Below, piece after piece: positions 51,362-63,404 of a DNA stretch of 64,000 nucleotides. Both the position numbers and the translations under genes were made by a program. Each line of letters begins with the position of its first letter. Position 1 is the first letter of the stretch. The notes under the pieces were generated by a model. The model was not told the origin of the DNA. It made no database searches and saw only the letters and a program-made list of their open reading frames with translations. Source of the DNA: Pardosa pseudoannulata (Eukaryota > Arthropoda > Arachnida > Araneae > Lycosidae); assembly GCA_032207245.1 (NCBI GenBank), contig CM063506.1, forward strand, positions 35,288,809 through 35,352,808, given 5' to 3'.

Positions 51362-51458
51362 TTATACTTGACAAAGAAACTAAATAAAGTATATGGGGGT
51401 CCCGTACGTGGTAGAATGGACAGCAGAGGCTTTAATATTGACAGTGATTATTTGGTGG

Positions 51459-51738
51459 CAGGGCCGTAGCCAGAAATTATTTTCGGAGGGGGACCAAGGG
51501 AGAAAGACATCTTTTGTCTGTGAATAATACTTCAATTAATGAAAAGTAAAGCACTGTATTTCCGGAATACAGTGCTGTATTTCCGGCCAGAAAATAACTG
51601 TCCATGTTCATGAACAACTAGGCAGATAGCACATACACATACAGTAGTGGGACATTATCTATCTACAAAATAGTCTTTCAAAATTTCGGGGGGGGGGGGG
51701 ACCAGTCCCCCAAATCCCTCCTCCTGCCTACGGCCTTG
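51459..51738. mobile_element. hAT-type MITE
   Basis: It starts cagggccgtagccagaaa and ends cctgcctacggccttg, an inverted terminal repeat of hAT type. The flanks tttggtgg (51451-51458) and ttaggtgg (51739-51746) match at 7 of 8 positions. G and C runs lie near both ends. Confidence 0.8.
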
Positions 51739-52052
51739 TTAGGTGGTATATATGAATGATATCCAAAATGATAAATTTAATCTCTTGCTCTTAACAGGGA
51801 GAATAAGGCTTGAAATAGTACCAATAAACGTTCAAAAAGTGGTGATGGGGTGGATTTCGAACTCGCTGTGAATTTTGCTAACCCTAAGTCATAAAAAATC
51901 CAATATGGATTCCTGTATCCATTCCAGGTACAACCGCTTCATAAATTCATGGACAGACAACTTAGGCTATTATTATATAGGGGATGTTTAAATGTATTAT
52001 ATAAAATTTAATTAAGAGTCCATGAACAATCTTTCAAAATATTTTTAAATAA

Positions 52053-52253
52053 CCCTTTGTACTTAGAGCCATTTAAAATTTGTCTTCAAACTCGAGGGCT
52101 CTGCTACTTAGACAATGAAAATAATTTTCAGTTTTTAACATAACAAAAACAAATCATAAAAACTAATTATTTTGCAATGTCTATCTAGCAGAGCTCTTGA
52201 GTTTAAAGACAAATTTTAAATGGCTCCACTCCGGAGCCTTTGAGTGCAAAAGG
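52053..52253. mobile_element. piggyBac-like foldback MITE
   Basis: The 201-bp element is mostly hairpin. The left arm contains gagccatttaaaatttgtct and the right arm its inverted copy agacaaattttaaatggctc. Terminal ccctttgtact matches ccttttgcact at the other end. TTAA follows at 52254-52257; the left flank is ataa, a decayed TTAA. Confidence 0.75.
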
Positions 52254-52257
52254 TTAA

Positions 52258-54379
52258 TGTATAAAACAATTTGAAGCAAAGACAGAAAAAAATTGAAAAA
52301 TTTGAAATTTTTATTTAAAAATTAACTATTGATTAAATAAGCAGTTTTAAAAAGTTAAATTTTGATTAAATATGCTTTCTCCCCTAATTACATGCAAGCT
52401 AAAAAAAATCATTAAAAAATGCATTTTTATTTCCTTGTTAATTTACAATGCAGAATACTCAAGAATTTTGAGAGGGTAGAAAGGGGTTTAAGCTTGTCAA
52501 GACCAGCCTCTGGCTATGGTCCAACATGTGGCTAATTTTCGTAACACATTTGTCATTTTCTTGACAAGTAGACACCTTGTATACAGAAATTTCCTTTTTA
52601 AAAAATTCTTTTACATTCATGTTCCTTTAACATTAAAGTTAATTTAATGAAATTGCTTTTAAACACAAAAGGTAAGTAACTGAAAAATGCCAGGTATATA
52701 TTTTTAGCACAATTGGAAAGCTTATATTTTGCCATATTATAATATGGGATTTATTATTGCATTTCAATTTATCAAAGAATCTTATTTTTACTATAAAAAT
52801 AGATTTTCTAAAATTTCATTCTAAAACATTTATCATCTACAACACAAATAAATTTTCATTCTAATATTTATATATTCTACCTATATTTAGTTTTTTCTTT
52901 TTATCTAACAAAGCATTCACAGTTTAAATTCATATTTAATTACAACATGCATTGTTAATCTTGCATATACCCTTGTAGTATTGTATCATTTCTAATATGG
53001 CCTATCCAAATATTAAGGTATCCGTCTACGTTGTAAAAGTGATTTTTTGCCAAAAATCATAATTTTTTTTATTTCTCTATTGTAAATTTTCAACTTTTAG
53101 GCTTCTAAATCTGTTTTTGTTTTGTCTCTATAGCATTTTAAAGAAAAGTTACATCTGTTTAAACATCAGTGACAGCTGTAAAAAAAAAAAACTAAAAAAA
53201 AACGGAAGTAGCGACTTCAGAACTAGAAGTTGTGAATTTAAAGAGCATTTTTTGGACAAAACTGTTTAAATTTTCATGAAGATTAGCTTAAACATTTTTC
53301 TAGTATTTTTAATAATTAGCAACTTAGTAATTAGAAAGTTTTGAAGCAATGAGTGTCGTGAATTTTAAACATGTATTTAAACTTTTTAATAGTTAAAGTT
53401 GCTTTCATAAACTTCAAATGCGTTTTTCTCAGAACGGTATTTTTAATAAAATGTTGAAACTTGAAATGTGATTTCTCAAAAAATTCTTAAAATATTTTGA
53501 TGAAAATTATTATGAATGCTTTTCATAGTATTTACTAATGAATGATCTAAAAGCTTTAAATTTGGATAATTTATAATGATGATTCATAGTTAGATATAAA
53601 GGTAATGAAAATTTGTTAAAAATTCAATGTGTATGATTTTGAAAGACCAAAATTTTTTACCATATGTAAATTAAGCAAAGATTTTAGGTGATTCACTAGT
53701 CCAGGGTATAAGAAATTTGTTGCATAAAAAATATTTTAATAATTTAATTTATTAAAAAATTAGACCTTTTGAAAAAACCTGATTTTTTTTACTAAATTTT
53801 TTTTATTTATTAGAAATTTTATAAAAACTTCTCCAGGAATAAATTTTTTAAGTGCAATTCTCTATGAGAATATAAAAAATGAATCTAAAAATGTAAAAAC
53901 ATGAACTAGTTTCTACATTTAAAGAAAAAGTTCTCCAAATAGCAGTTATAATTTAAATACACGAATACGACATATCCTTATTAGAAAAATTGTACTATAT
54001 GCTTAACTTCTTTATTTACCTTTTGAGAAATTAGAACATATAAAAATAATTTTTCAAAAAAAGGCAAAACATTTGTATTTCTCACAGATTAAAAAATATT
54101 TCAAAATGGTAAATAAAGGTTAAAATAACACATACTACTTCAAAAAAACCTTAAAAATCTATTGAATAAAATCTATTTCCATAAGTATCACAGAATTATT
54201 ATAAACTAAGATATTTAAGCCATGTTAAGCTGTATTACTGAGCATAGAAATATAAATCGTAATATTTTACTCTTGCTTTTATACCCCCCATTAATCCAAT
54301 TTCTCATATCAACAGTCCCTTTAATATGAATGACATACTTGGTTATGGGTTTATTTGCAATGAGCAGAAAACAGAAATG
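52258..54379. other. gene-free AT-rich region
   Basis: I see no exon, RNA gene or element end here. Confidence 0.5.
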
Positions 54380-54382
54380 TTA

Positions 54383-54598
54383 GGTTTTGACATGTGATGG
54401 TTTTAACCATGGTTTTGTCTGTCGTGCCAAAACTGCATTATCTACTATTACAATAAAAGGTTGTTTTCCAGTTCGGTGGTGAAGCCAAGCGTGGGAGATA
54501 TCGCCAAATTCTACAACCCTATTTTCTGACAAACCTTGCTCTTCTTTTCGGACTCTTCCACAACCCCCTAAAAAAGGTGGGGGTGTCCATTGGCACTT
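54383..54598 (-). other. unrecognised 72-codon open frame
   Basis: A stop-to-stop frame on the minus strand has protein-like composition in a very AT-rich neighbourhood. It begins KCQWTPPPFLGGCGRVRKEE and later reads VVEFGDISHAWLHHRTGKQP, then FIVIVDNAVLARQTKPWLKP. There is no ATG at its start and no convincing splice signal, so it is more likely a fragment of a transposon or an exon than a gene. I do not recognise the family. Confidence 0.35.
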
Positions 54599-54798
54599 TT
54601 ATTTTAGGGTATTGGGGGAAATGAAACGTGATTTGAATATCTGACCCTTATTGGTTTCTGTAACTAACAATACTCCAAGACTGTGAATTTGGATTTTCTA
54701 GCATCCATTTCAAAGTCTTTGTCCATTTTGGCTGTGCTCTGGAGGTTTTTCCATTTTTCCTGAGCTCTTGTGGCATTTTTTTTTTTCATTTTTTAAAT

Positions 54799-55007
54799 TT
54801 AATACTGGAGCTCACACCAATACAATTGAGGGCTTGTGGAGCTCAATTAAGAGATCCCTCTGCACAGTTCGCAAGTGTGAAAATCAATTTGATTCGTATC
54901 TTTGTGAATTTATGTCGAGGAAAATGAAAGAAAATCCGCAAGATGCTTTTCAGGATTTTTTAAATCAAATCAAACGTGTATATCTACCAACAACTCAGGA
55001 TACTTAA
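54799..55007 (+). pseudogene. Merlin/ISXO2-like transposase C-terminal fragment
   Basis: The frame reads NTGAHTNTIEGLWSSIKRSL, then FDSYLCEFMSRK and DAFQDFLNQIKRVYL before the stop. The TGAHTNxIEGxW motif carries the last acidic residue of the DDE triad in IS1595/Merlin-type transposases. The catalytic domain upstream is absent and replaced by a T-rich run. Confidence 0.72.
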
Positions 55008-57276
55008 ATTAGGTTAGCGCTTTATTTATTTTATATTTTATGCTTAATTTCCGAAGAGTAACAAGTGATGTTATAATTCACATTTATATTTTTTTACTTA
55101 CTGCTTTTTGAACTTTATTAAAAATTGCGTCTTAATTTAATACAAAATGAAGAAGAAATATTTTTAAACTATATTATTTTATAGTGTACTACATTGTTAA
55201 AAGTGATACGCTAAGTAATAAAAGTAATTTAATTACGACCCTCTACCGTTATTGTTACGGAAGATCAAGGGGAACTTTACCCCACTTAGATAAGAAAAAT
55301 TATTTCACTCCATTACTATCTTCAGAATTTTAAGCTAAAAATTTATTATTTATTTAAAACATTTATTCCGTTCTTATATTTCCATTTTAAGCTAATAATT
55401 TCTAGAAGCAATTTGTACTGTACTTTATACTTTTTAATCTTTTGATAGTTTTAAAATAATTTCCTTAAATAGCAACCATATTTTATAAATATAACAAAAT
55501 ATTTTATAAGCATAATTGCCTAAATATAACTAACTAATGCTTATATTTTTGCTTAATTTGCACTTATTGCAAAAATTCTGCACTGTTTAGTTTAATAAAC
55601 AGTATAAAAGTGTCTTTAAATACATTAAAAACTCAAATTTAAATTTGTATTCATCTTAACAAAATTTCAAACCCTTTTTTAGTTCAAAATATGCTTTGAA
55701 ATTGGGTATAAACTTTGAATTGGGTACAAATTGTAAATATCACTTGGCGATCACTTGTACAAGAATAGCGCCAAAAACATGGCGGCAGGGCCCCCGGAAC
55801 TTGGAATTTACCCAATAAAATTAGGTAACAGCAAGCCATTCACTGTTACATATTAGTTATTGTTAATTATTTAATGACCAATCTTTTTTTTTTTTTTTGG
55901 GGGGGGGGGAAACTATTTTATTATGATCAATTTACTAGACAAATCAGTATATTAGAACAAGTATTTTTATCAATCCAAAGTCTAGTATCATACTTGATTT
56001 TATAAATTTTAAATTTTCATGTTCAGCTATAGTTTTATTAATTGGTTTTAAATGTTTAGAAAAACCAATGAAAATGTCATATTTATAATAAAAACCCTTC
56101 ATTTCATCATCCCATTTAAAAGATTTTGCAAATTTAAGCTATCCTGTACAGGATTACAAAAAACCCACTCTGAAGTAAGTTTTTTAATAATTGATGATAT
56201 TTATATTTATTTTCAGAAACCGTTACCTTAGTTTTTTTTTTACCCTCTTTCAGATTTAAAGAATTATTCTGTGGAAATATATATACAGTCTATCAAAATC
56301 CAGAAAAATATTTGCAAATCTATGGTAAATCCAACATAACAATTTGGAAAAAAAATTTGCCTGTGAAATCCATAAAGAATAGGGCAGTTTCATGTGTAAA
56401 ATACTAACTTCAATGCTTTTTGTATTCCTAATCTGTTTCTAAGTTTCGATAAAACCAACCCACATGTAGAGAACACTCATTCCGGTGATGCACAGCTAGC
56501 TGGGCACTGCTGCTTGAAATTGTTAATGTATTAATGAATGTTATATAGCAATTTTAATCCTGACTGCTACAAGATTATTCATTTAGCAACAGTTAATCGT
56601 TATTTTTAATAAATTTCTCTTAAAAAGACAACCAAATGTTATCTAGTTTTAAATAAAGTCAAAAGATTCACTATGATTCTAAACGGTTATTTCTCCATCC
56701 TGATTATTACCCAAATACATATTATATAAATCTTATCTATAGCCCTGTTTATAAAACTGAAATAATTTTAATTACTTTTAATTGTACTCTGGGATGTTTT
56801 ATTAATAGGAATCTGTTTAAAATCCAATTAATATTTACTGATTACTTTAAACACAATTAAAAGTAATCAGTTACTTTTAGTTGTATTTTGAAATAACATA
56901 ACTAAGAGTTTAGGTTTTTGATGGTTTAATCCGGCTAAAACACCGTTTAAACATGTCACATCATAAACCCAACCCTGACAGAGAACCAACACATCATTCA
57001 GTTTTTTATATTCAGAATTCATATTTCTCAAAAAGTTGAACAGTTAGTTGATGTGATATTTTCACTTTCAAACCTTAGCATTTTGCTGATTATGGAAGAA
57101 CCAAGTATAAATAGTTAATAGAACTGAGCTTTCAAATATATTTAGGCATATAAGTAGCAAAAATTAAGTTCAGTAGTATGGTTTTATTCTTATGTCTTTT
57201 TTGTCAAATGATGATGAAAAATGAATAATATCGAGAATTCCCAATTTTAGGTTTCCTCATTTACAAACGTCTAAGA
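55008..57276. other. gene-free AT-rich region
   Basis: Nothing is recognisable apart from a T run followed by a G run near 55885-55910. Confidence 0.5.
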
Positions 57277-57745
57277 AAGGGATGGGCAAACTGCAGCCCG
57301 CCGGAAGGTTTTATCCGGCCCATGGATAGAATTTTAAGTTGCCGGTCCAAGGCAAATTAAAAGAAATATATATTTATACATTATATATCCATCTCCTTTT
57401 CTACTTTGCTTAAATATTATATCTCACACCCAGAAGATCAGCGGTATATTTGCTTCTTATATGTGAACAAGTATTTTCAATTTTGAACCTTAGAAAGAAT
57501 AATTTCAGAAGTAGACTGACAGATGAGCATTTAGCATCGTTCCTTAAAATCAGTACATCTCCCTTCGAGCTTCAGTATAAGGAACTTTTAAAAATGAAAT
57601 CACAATTTTATTCATCTCATTAATGTATTTAAACTGTTAGGTACTTGTATATTGTTTTTAAAATTTTAGAAAAATTTATCTTGGCCTGCCAAACATATTT
57701 TCTTTCGATTTTTGGCCTGTAGCCAAAAAAGATTGTCCATCCCTG
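57277..57745 (+). mobile_element. non-autonomous hAT element retaining the dimerisation domain
   Basis: It begins aagggatgggcaaactgc and ends ttgtccatccctg, an inverted terminal repeat with a mutated first base. The flanks gtctaaga (57269-57276) and atctaaga (57746-57753) match at 7 of 8. At 57462-57623 (+) it encodes CEQVFSILNLRKNNFRSRLT followed by DEHLASFLKI and a stop, the end of a Charlie/GTF2IRD2-like hAT transposase. The rest of the transposase is deleted. Confidence 0.85.
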
Positions 57746-58251
57746 ATCTAAGAAAATATGAGCCAATAAGTATGAAAGTTTGGCTAATATACCCGTAAAA
57801 ATATTAATTTGAACATGTCTAAAAATTTTGCTTAGAAACAAAAAAAGAAGGGGAGGGGGATAATAGATGTTTAATTAAAGTCTATTATTCCAAAATAATC
57901 TTTTATGTTTTATTGTGTATGACAACAGAACAGACTAGTATAACATGAAATACTTAATTAGGATAAACATACAGCCCACAAATCTGTGAATACTTTACAA
58001 ATGCAATCAATGAAAACAGGAATTTTAAAAATATCACTGACATTTAACTTGTCAAAAATCAATAAATGATTCATTTACAAAGTGAAGATAGATTAAATGT
58101 AGCAAAACTTGAACAAGTGTAACAGTAGTAAAACTAAAGCATCAATGAGATATACTTTTCATATTTAACCATCTTTTTAGGAAATAGATCAGTGAACTCA
58201 AACCATATTTAGCCCCTCATAGGGTAGCTATAAAAAACTAGACAGAAGATA

Positions 58252-58674
58252 TCAGTATTTAGTTTGCATGCAGTTCAGCTTTTGCATTTCTTGTTGCGAT
58301 TGAGCAATATCATGAAGAGCCTGTCTAATTTGCTCGAGTAATATTTCACCTTTTTGTACAACTTCTTCTAGTCTTTTGGCAGCTTCTTTGTTTTCTTCAT
58401 CTAATCGTTTTATGCTTGCTTCTTGAAGTTCAGGATACGAATCTTCATTTGGTAAACTATCTATTAAGACGTCAATATCTTTAGCGGTTTTAGCAATGAG
58501 AGTAGCAAAAATTTGACAGTAATCTTCCTCGGGTTTGGGTTGCTTAGGGGTAACTCTATCTAGCTCTGGAAAACCACTTGCAAGAGCACTTTGTTGCAGC
58601 ACACCAATGCTGTTACATATATTTTCTGCTTGAGCATTTACGGCGTCTTGTAATTGTGATAATCGATCTGCCAT
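58252..58674 (-). CDS. MED21: Mediator complex subunit 21
   Basis: A single uninterrupted frame encodes 140 aa, close to the usual 140-145. MED21 pairs with MED7 in the middle module of Mediator, linking regulators to RNA polymerase II in the nucleus. The start [13 protein letters not shown] is the family's standard N-terminus; an upstream TTG in frame at 58695 is not needed. Conserved parts are [28 protein letters not shown] (about residues 59-78), then a long heptad-rich helix with [16 protein letters not shown] and [15 protein letters not shown]. On the minus strand AATAAA lies at about 57909-57914, giving a 3' UTR near 340 nt. No intron interrupts it, so it may be a naturally intronless gene or an intact retrocopy; I see no poly-A tail or target duplication. 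Confidence 0.93.
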   Translation of the reverse strand: MADRLSQLQDAVNAQAENICNSIGVLQQSALASGFPELDRVTPKQPKPEEDYCQIFATLIAKTAKDIDVLIDSLPNEDSYPELQEASIKRLDEENKEAAKRLEEVVQKGEILLEQIRQALHDIAQSQQEMQKLNCMQTKY

Positions 58675-59802
58675 TCTTATAGCCACAACTGACAAATCTT
58701 TTAATACACAAAATTTCTTAAAGTAATTCGCACAGCGAGAACTATATGATTGAAAAACTATAAATCTAATGTCAACAAAACAGTATTATTTTTTACTGCC
58801 ACCAAAATTACCCATTATTTATAAATTCAGTAGTTCATTACGATGCTAAAGAAGCAATCATCAAAGATGAGTATTAAAGACAAAATTACAGCTAAATTAT
58901 ATTTAGAAATTTGACTACCGAAGTAAAACACAAATTGTACCGTGCGGCAAATTTACCACTGTTTTACTCCTCAGCGTTCTGCATACATGCGCCATCTAGT
59001 GTAAAATTATTTCATCTAATTTTGAAATGAAACTGGAGAGTGGCAACCCACAAATTTTATACCAAATTCTCTCCTCCATGGCAAAACTCAAAATTTTACT
59101 GTTTCTGTATTTTTTTTCATGAAAAATAAAGCTAACATTGCTTTAAAATCTAGAGTTAAAGTCTAAAGTTTTATCTCATCTGATATGGTTAGAGATAATC
59201 AGAGATTTATTGCCGTATATATGTAAAGTAAATAATCGCTGATTACCACTAATCGACTAGAAGGCCCAGAAATTTATCTGACCACTGAGATCGCTGATCC
59301 CTAGCAACCATTTTGGTAGGCACGCTAACACGTTGCTATGAACGTTTACATGTAAACTGTCTCATTTTAACATCGTGGCATATTTTCCAGTAAAAATTTT
59401 TTAGAAATTTTCTTTGTTATTATAATCATTACATATTGAGAAGTAACAAAGGTTGCTACGCAAGGAAATCCTCTACACCCCTAGGTTATCTAATGACGTC
59501 ACTAGAAGTGCATTTCGGCACTTTGGGTTATGTCGAAGATGGGAACTTTTGCTACTCTGGAGGGGATTTTCGTCATAATGACGTAGCCAGTGGAAAAAAT
59601 TAACTATTCCGATCGGTTAGAGTCCCTGTGAGTAGCAGCTTAAATAGGAGGAACTCAGTGAAGGATTATTTATAACTGTAAACCGAAGGGTATTTTCGAC
59701 CGGCATGTCTGCATACTTCTTTGCTTATTGAAATTAAATAACACAAAAATATTGTGCTTTTTAGATGTGCTGTTCTATGTAACCATGCAACTTTTGTGCA
59801 GT
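58675..59802. other. MED21 upstream region
   Basis: It should hold the MED21 promoter on the minus strand. A CRE-like tgacgtca occurs near 59493-59500. No exon was recognised. Confidence 0.4.
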
Positions 59803-60920
59803 TATAAAATGTGGTAACAGGAGTGTAGGGCAAAAAATCTTTTTTTTTTTTTTAGATTGCCTGTTATTCCTTCCAAAGGATCCGAGAAAAAAAGGCAGTT
59901 GATTAAAGAAAGAAAATTAAAATGGTTGTGTACATTAAAACTATCCGATGTAGACGAAAATAAATCTAAAAATATTCGAATCTGCCAGGATCATTTTCTT
60001 ATATGTGTACTAATTTTATCATTCAGTTTAACATAAAAGATGGTTTATGTTTTACAGCAAGTAGCTATATCTTCATATTTTTATAATTTAAGTTTTCATA
60101 ATGTATTTATAAATCGATTTATGGGCATTTTTTAGACTGTCTGACAAGTTTTTTTACTGTCCTCTCTTTTTAATCTCTTTCTGGATACAAACACCATTCA
60201 ATTAAATATAAACTTTCATGCAGTACCATTCATAAAACACTTGTAAGGGGAGGGGTACCATATAACATGCACCGTTTTTAATTTAACAGTAAAAAATATA
60301 ATAAGTTGGGGTATGACCCCTACTTACGTTTGCCCCTGCTTTCGTGTTATGCATTTGTAACAGGGATAAGGAAGCCCTTGCTTCATTTTATTTTTTCTTA
60401 ACTTATTCTATTTGAATTACATATTGTATTGTATTTTCATCCTTATTTCAGGAAAACCAGCTAATGTGTACGATATAAACCATCCTGACTGGGTGCCTTC
60501 TAAGAATTTCGGATACGAGAATATAATAACGACTTCTCTCAGATGAACAGATATAATCAAGTTAAAAACAGAATGGCCTCAGAAAGTAATCATTTATAAT
60601 TTCTTATCTACATAAATCTTTATATAACTGTGACATATTCAATTAGTATTTATTGAAAATGTGTGTGTGTGTATTTCCTCCGTTGACCGAGAAAGTTAAT
60701 ACTAATCTTATTAAATTTGACCAATCATTTTGGTGGCAAAATATTTCCATATTTATGAGTGTGATTCTTATTGATTATTTGTACACAACAATACCAAAAT
60801 TGAACTTCAGCGTGTGTTCATATTGAGACATTGCATAAATCAATTAAACTTTGAAAGCACCAAGTATAATTTAGTTTATTTTTTTTAATATGTATTGACA
60901 ACTATAGATACACTGTTAAA

Positions 60921-61340
60921 TAAACAAAAAAAAAGTTTAATGATTTTTAATTACTTACAGCAGGGGGCTTAATCAGTTCTACAGACTTATTGTCTGATCT
61001 TCAAAATTCAGCAGTTAATGAACTTGAACGAATTGATGCAGTAATAAAATATTTCAGTTTTTCATTTTCATTTACTTTGAAGGCATGTTTGTTGAATGTA
61101 ACGAGTGTTAGAATAAACAAAAGTAATTTAATGATTTTTAATTACTTACAGCCTAGGGATTAAACAGTTCTTCGTACTCACTATCTGCCTTTCCAGACTT
61201 TGCAGTTAATGAACTAGATGAAAGAAATGATGCAAGTAATAAAATATTTCACTTTTATATTTTCATTTACTTTGAGTGCATATTTGTATGAATGTAATGG
61301 GTGTTATAATAAACAAAAGTAGTTTAATGATTTTGAATTG
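60921..61340 (+). repeat. tandem duplication of an exon-like segment
   Basis: taaacaaaa plus tttaatgattttaatt-type sequence recurs at 60921, 61114 and 61310, a period of 193-196 bp. Each of the first two units has ttacttacag acceptors and a coding-like stretch ending AVNELER or AVNELDER before a gtaat or agtaat donor-like site. It is inside the THAP-DDE pseudogene. Confidence 0.75.
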
Positions 61341-62229
61341 CTCTGTAGGCCCTGGTTACTAAATGAAATCTAGCATATCTGTTAATATTATCTAGTTACT
61401 AAATGTAATTAACTACTTGATTTTTTATCATAGTTACTCATTTATCCCTAAAATTATAATATTTGCATTTATTTTCAGATTTGGAGCATATTATAACTTC
61501 TAGTTTTTTTACTGCTATCTCATGTCAAACTGATCTAACAATAGATGATATCAACAAGTTAGAAGTCTCATTAAAACATTATGTTGATGACACAACAAAA
61601 TTAAAACATGAATCGGCAAACCATACTCTCACAAAATTCATTTGTTGATAATGATGAAAAAAGTTACTTATTATTCTGGCCACTTAAATTTTAAAATTTT
61701 ACTACGTTTATTTCATCTTAATGAGCAAGCACTTCATAAAAACAAGGGATTCTGAATCCAAATTTCAACAGTTTATCTTAACAATTATGCATTTCAGGTT
61801 AAATTTAGATTTTATATATCTTTCTTACAGATTTATGATTTCTAGTCGAACAGTAACTCGTTCTTTTTATGAATGCTTATAAATCATGTATGCAAGACTA
61901 AAAAATTTTGTATACTGGCTAGAGAATTTGAAAGATAATTTGCCAAATTTATTTACTGAAAATTTTGGAAGCAGAATGGCAGTAATAATTGACTGCTTTG
62001 AAATTCGAACTGAAAGGCCAACAAATCCATTAGCTTCTGTACCGACATGATCAGATTATACACATAGCAACACTGTCAAATTCTGCATCAGTCCTCAAGG
62101 AATGATCACCTTTATATCAGCTGCATGAGGTAGACGTGTAAGTGATAAGCATATAGTGGAGTATTGTGGAATATTAGAAAAGTTACTTTCAGGTAATTTT
62201 TGTTTATATAAGTTAATACATTTTCAAGA

Positions 62230-62366
62230 TTTTATATTTAATAAATGTGAGGCAATTTTTGTTTGTTTATATGTATTTTGTCATGGTTGTATATTTAATA
62301 AACGTGAGGTGATATTTGTTTGTTTATATATACTTTGTCATGGTTTTATATTTAAAAAATGTGACA
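62230..62366 (+). repeat. 57-bp tandem repeat inside an intron-like gap
   Basis: Two full units and a partial third share tttatatttaataaaygtga and gtttgtttatat, each ending in gtcatgg. They lie between two DDE coding pieces of the THAP-DDE pseudogene, at 62230, 62287 and 62344. Confidence 0.8.
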
Positions 62367-62760
62367 TTGTGTGTAAAGAAATGTGTGTACTTTTTTGTAG
62401 GTGACATAATATAAGAAGATTGGGGATTTAATACTGAGGATCAAGTTAGGTTATACTGTGCGGAGGTTAAAATACCAGCCTTTGCAAGAGGAAAAAAAAA
62501 ACAACTAAATCGTCTTGAAGTTGAAAATAGTAAGAAGACTTCACATCTGCGTATTCATGTCGAAAGAGTAATTGCAATACTAAAGCAGAAATACAGGATT
62601 TTAGAATCTGTTATTCCAATTAAATGTGTTTCAAAAGCTTCAAATGATCAAGTGTCAGTAATTGATCAGATTGCTACTGTTGCTTGTGCTTTAGTGGATG
62701 TATGTCTCTATAATTCCAATAAAGTAACCATGCCAATACAATATTGTTTTTACCAGATTT

Positions 62761-63031
62761 AAAAATTAAATAAGTAGTTTATACTTGATACAGGATTAAA
62801 ATATTTTTGGGGATTCTTAATCTTTTTTTTTTCTATAGAAGACAGTTTATTCAAAAGATAGTAGAAATGCAGCAGAAGGATATATCATTTTTGAACTAGT
62901 TCTATATATTCATTTCAATAATATTTTACGACAGCAAATCGCTTGTCTTACGATGATTCTAAAATCTTAAGACCCTGTGTCTCAATAGTCTATTAGAGTT
63001 AACCTTGGATTAAACGCTTTACAAATGTCCA
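62761..63031. other. AT-rich spacer
   Basis: Nothing is recognisable between the THAP-DDE remnant and the minisatellite. Confidence 0.5.
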
Positions 63032-63404
63032 TATTAATATCGAATACTCAGTAGCGTGATGCTGCAGTACGTATTAATATCGAATACTATTTCAGTTGCG
63101 TGATGCTACAGTAATATTAATATCGAATACTATTTCAATAGCGTGATGTTACAGTACATGTTAATATCGAATACTATTTCACTAGCGTGATGACAAAGTA
63201 CATATATGGAATACTATTTCAATAGCGTGGTGTTACAGTACATAGTATTCAATATTAATATTTCAGTAGCGTGATGCTACAGTACATGTTAATATGGAAT
63301 ACTATTTCAGTAGTGTGATGCTACAGTACATATTAATATGGAATACTATTTAAGTAGCGTGATGCCACAGTATACATTAATATCGAATACTATTTCAGTA
63401 ACTT
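63032..63404. repeat. 44-bp minisatellite with an inverted segment in one unit
   Basis: The unit start gcgtgatgctacagtac recurs at 63054, 63098, 63141, 63185, 63225, 63269, 63313 and 63357, then a decayed copy near 63400. The period is 43-44 bp, once 40. The rest of the unit is attaatatcgaatactattt with cagta. In the unit starting at 63225 the segment reads agtattcaatattaat, the reverse complement of the usual form with one change. Confidence 0.92.

Larger units (their letters stand above)
59803..62760 (+). pseudogene. THAP-domain/DDE nuclease gene of transposon type, decayed
   Basis: THAP pieces are CAVIKCGNRS (about 59797-59827), RLPVIP with KLKWLCTLKLSDVDENKSKN and RICQDHF (59856-59996), and GKPANVYDINHPDWVPSKN (60451-60508). 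A linker exon-like part at 61479-61645 reads DLEHIITSSFFTAISCQTDL. DDE pieces are RMAVIIDCFEIRTERP (about 61974-62023), VSDKHIVEYCGILEKLL and, after an intron-like gap, DQVRLYCAEVKIPAFARG with SHLRIHVERVIAILKQKY (62438-62605). This order is that of THAP-DDE_4 proteins linked to Harbinger/ISL2EU-type transposons. Stops and frame changes (TGA and TAG inside the DDE part, a T run breaking the THAP fold) show it is dead. Intron-like gaps fit the multi-exon form of such genes. Confidence 0.75.

Noticed and set aside
58675..58695. Longer MED21 beginning at an upstream TTG
   Set aside because: The family starts at MADRL and an ATG is present there; the upstream codons are ordinary 5' untranslated sequence.
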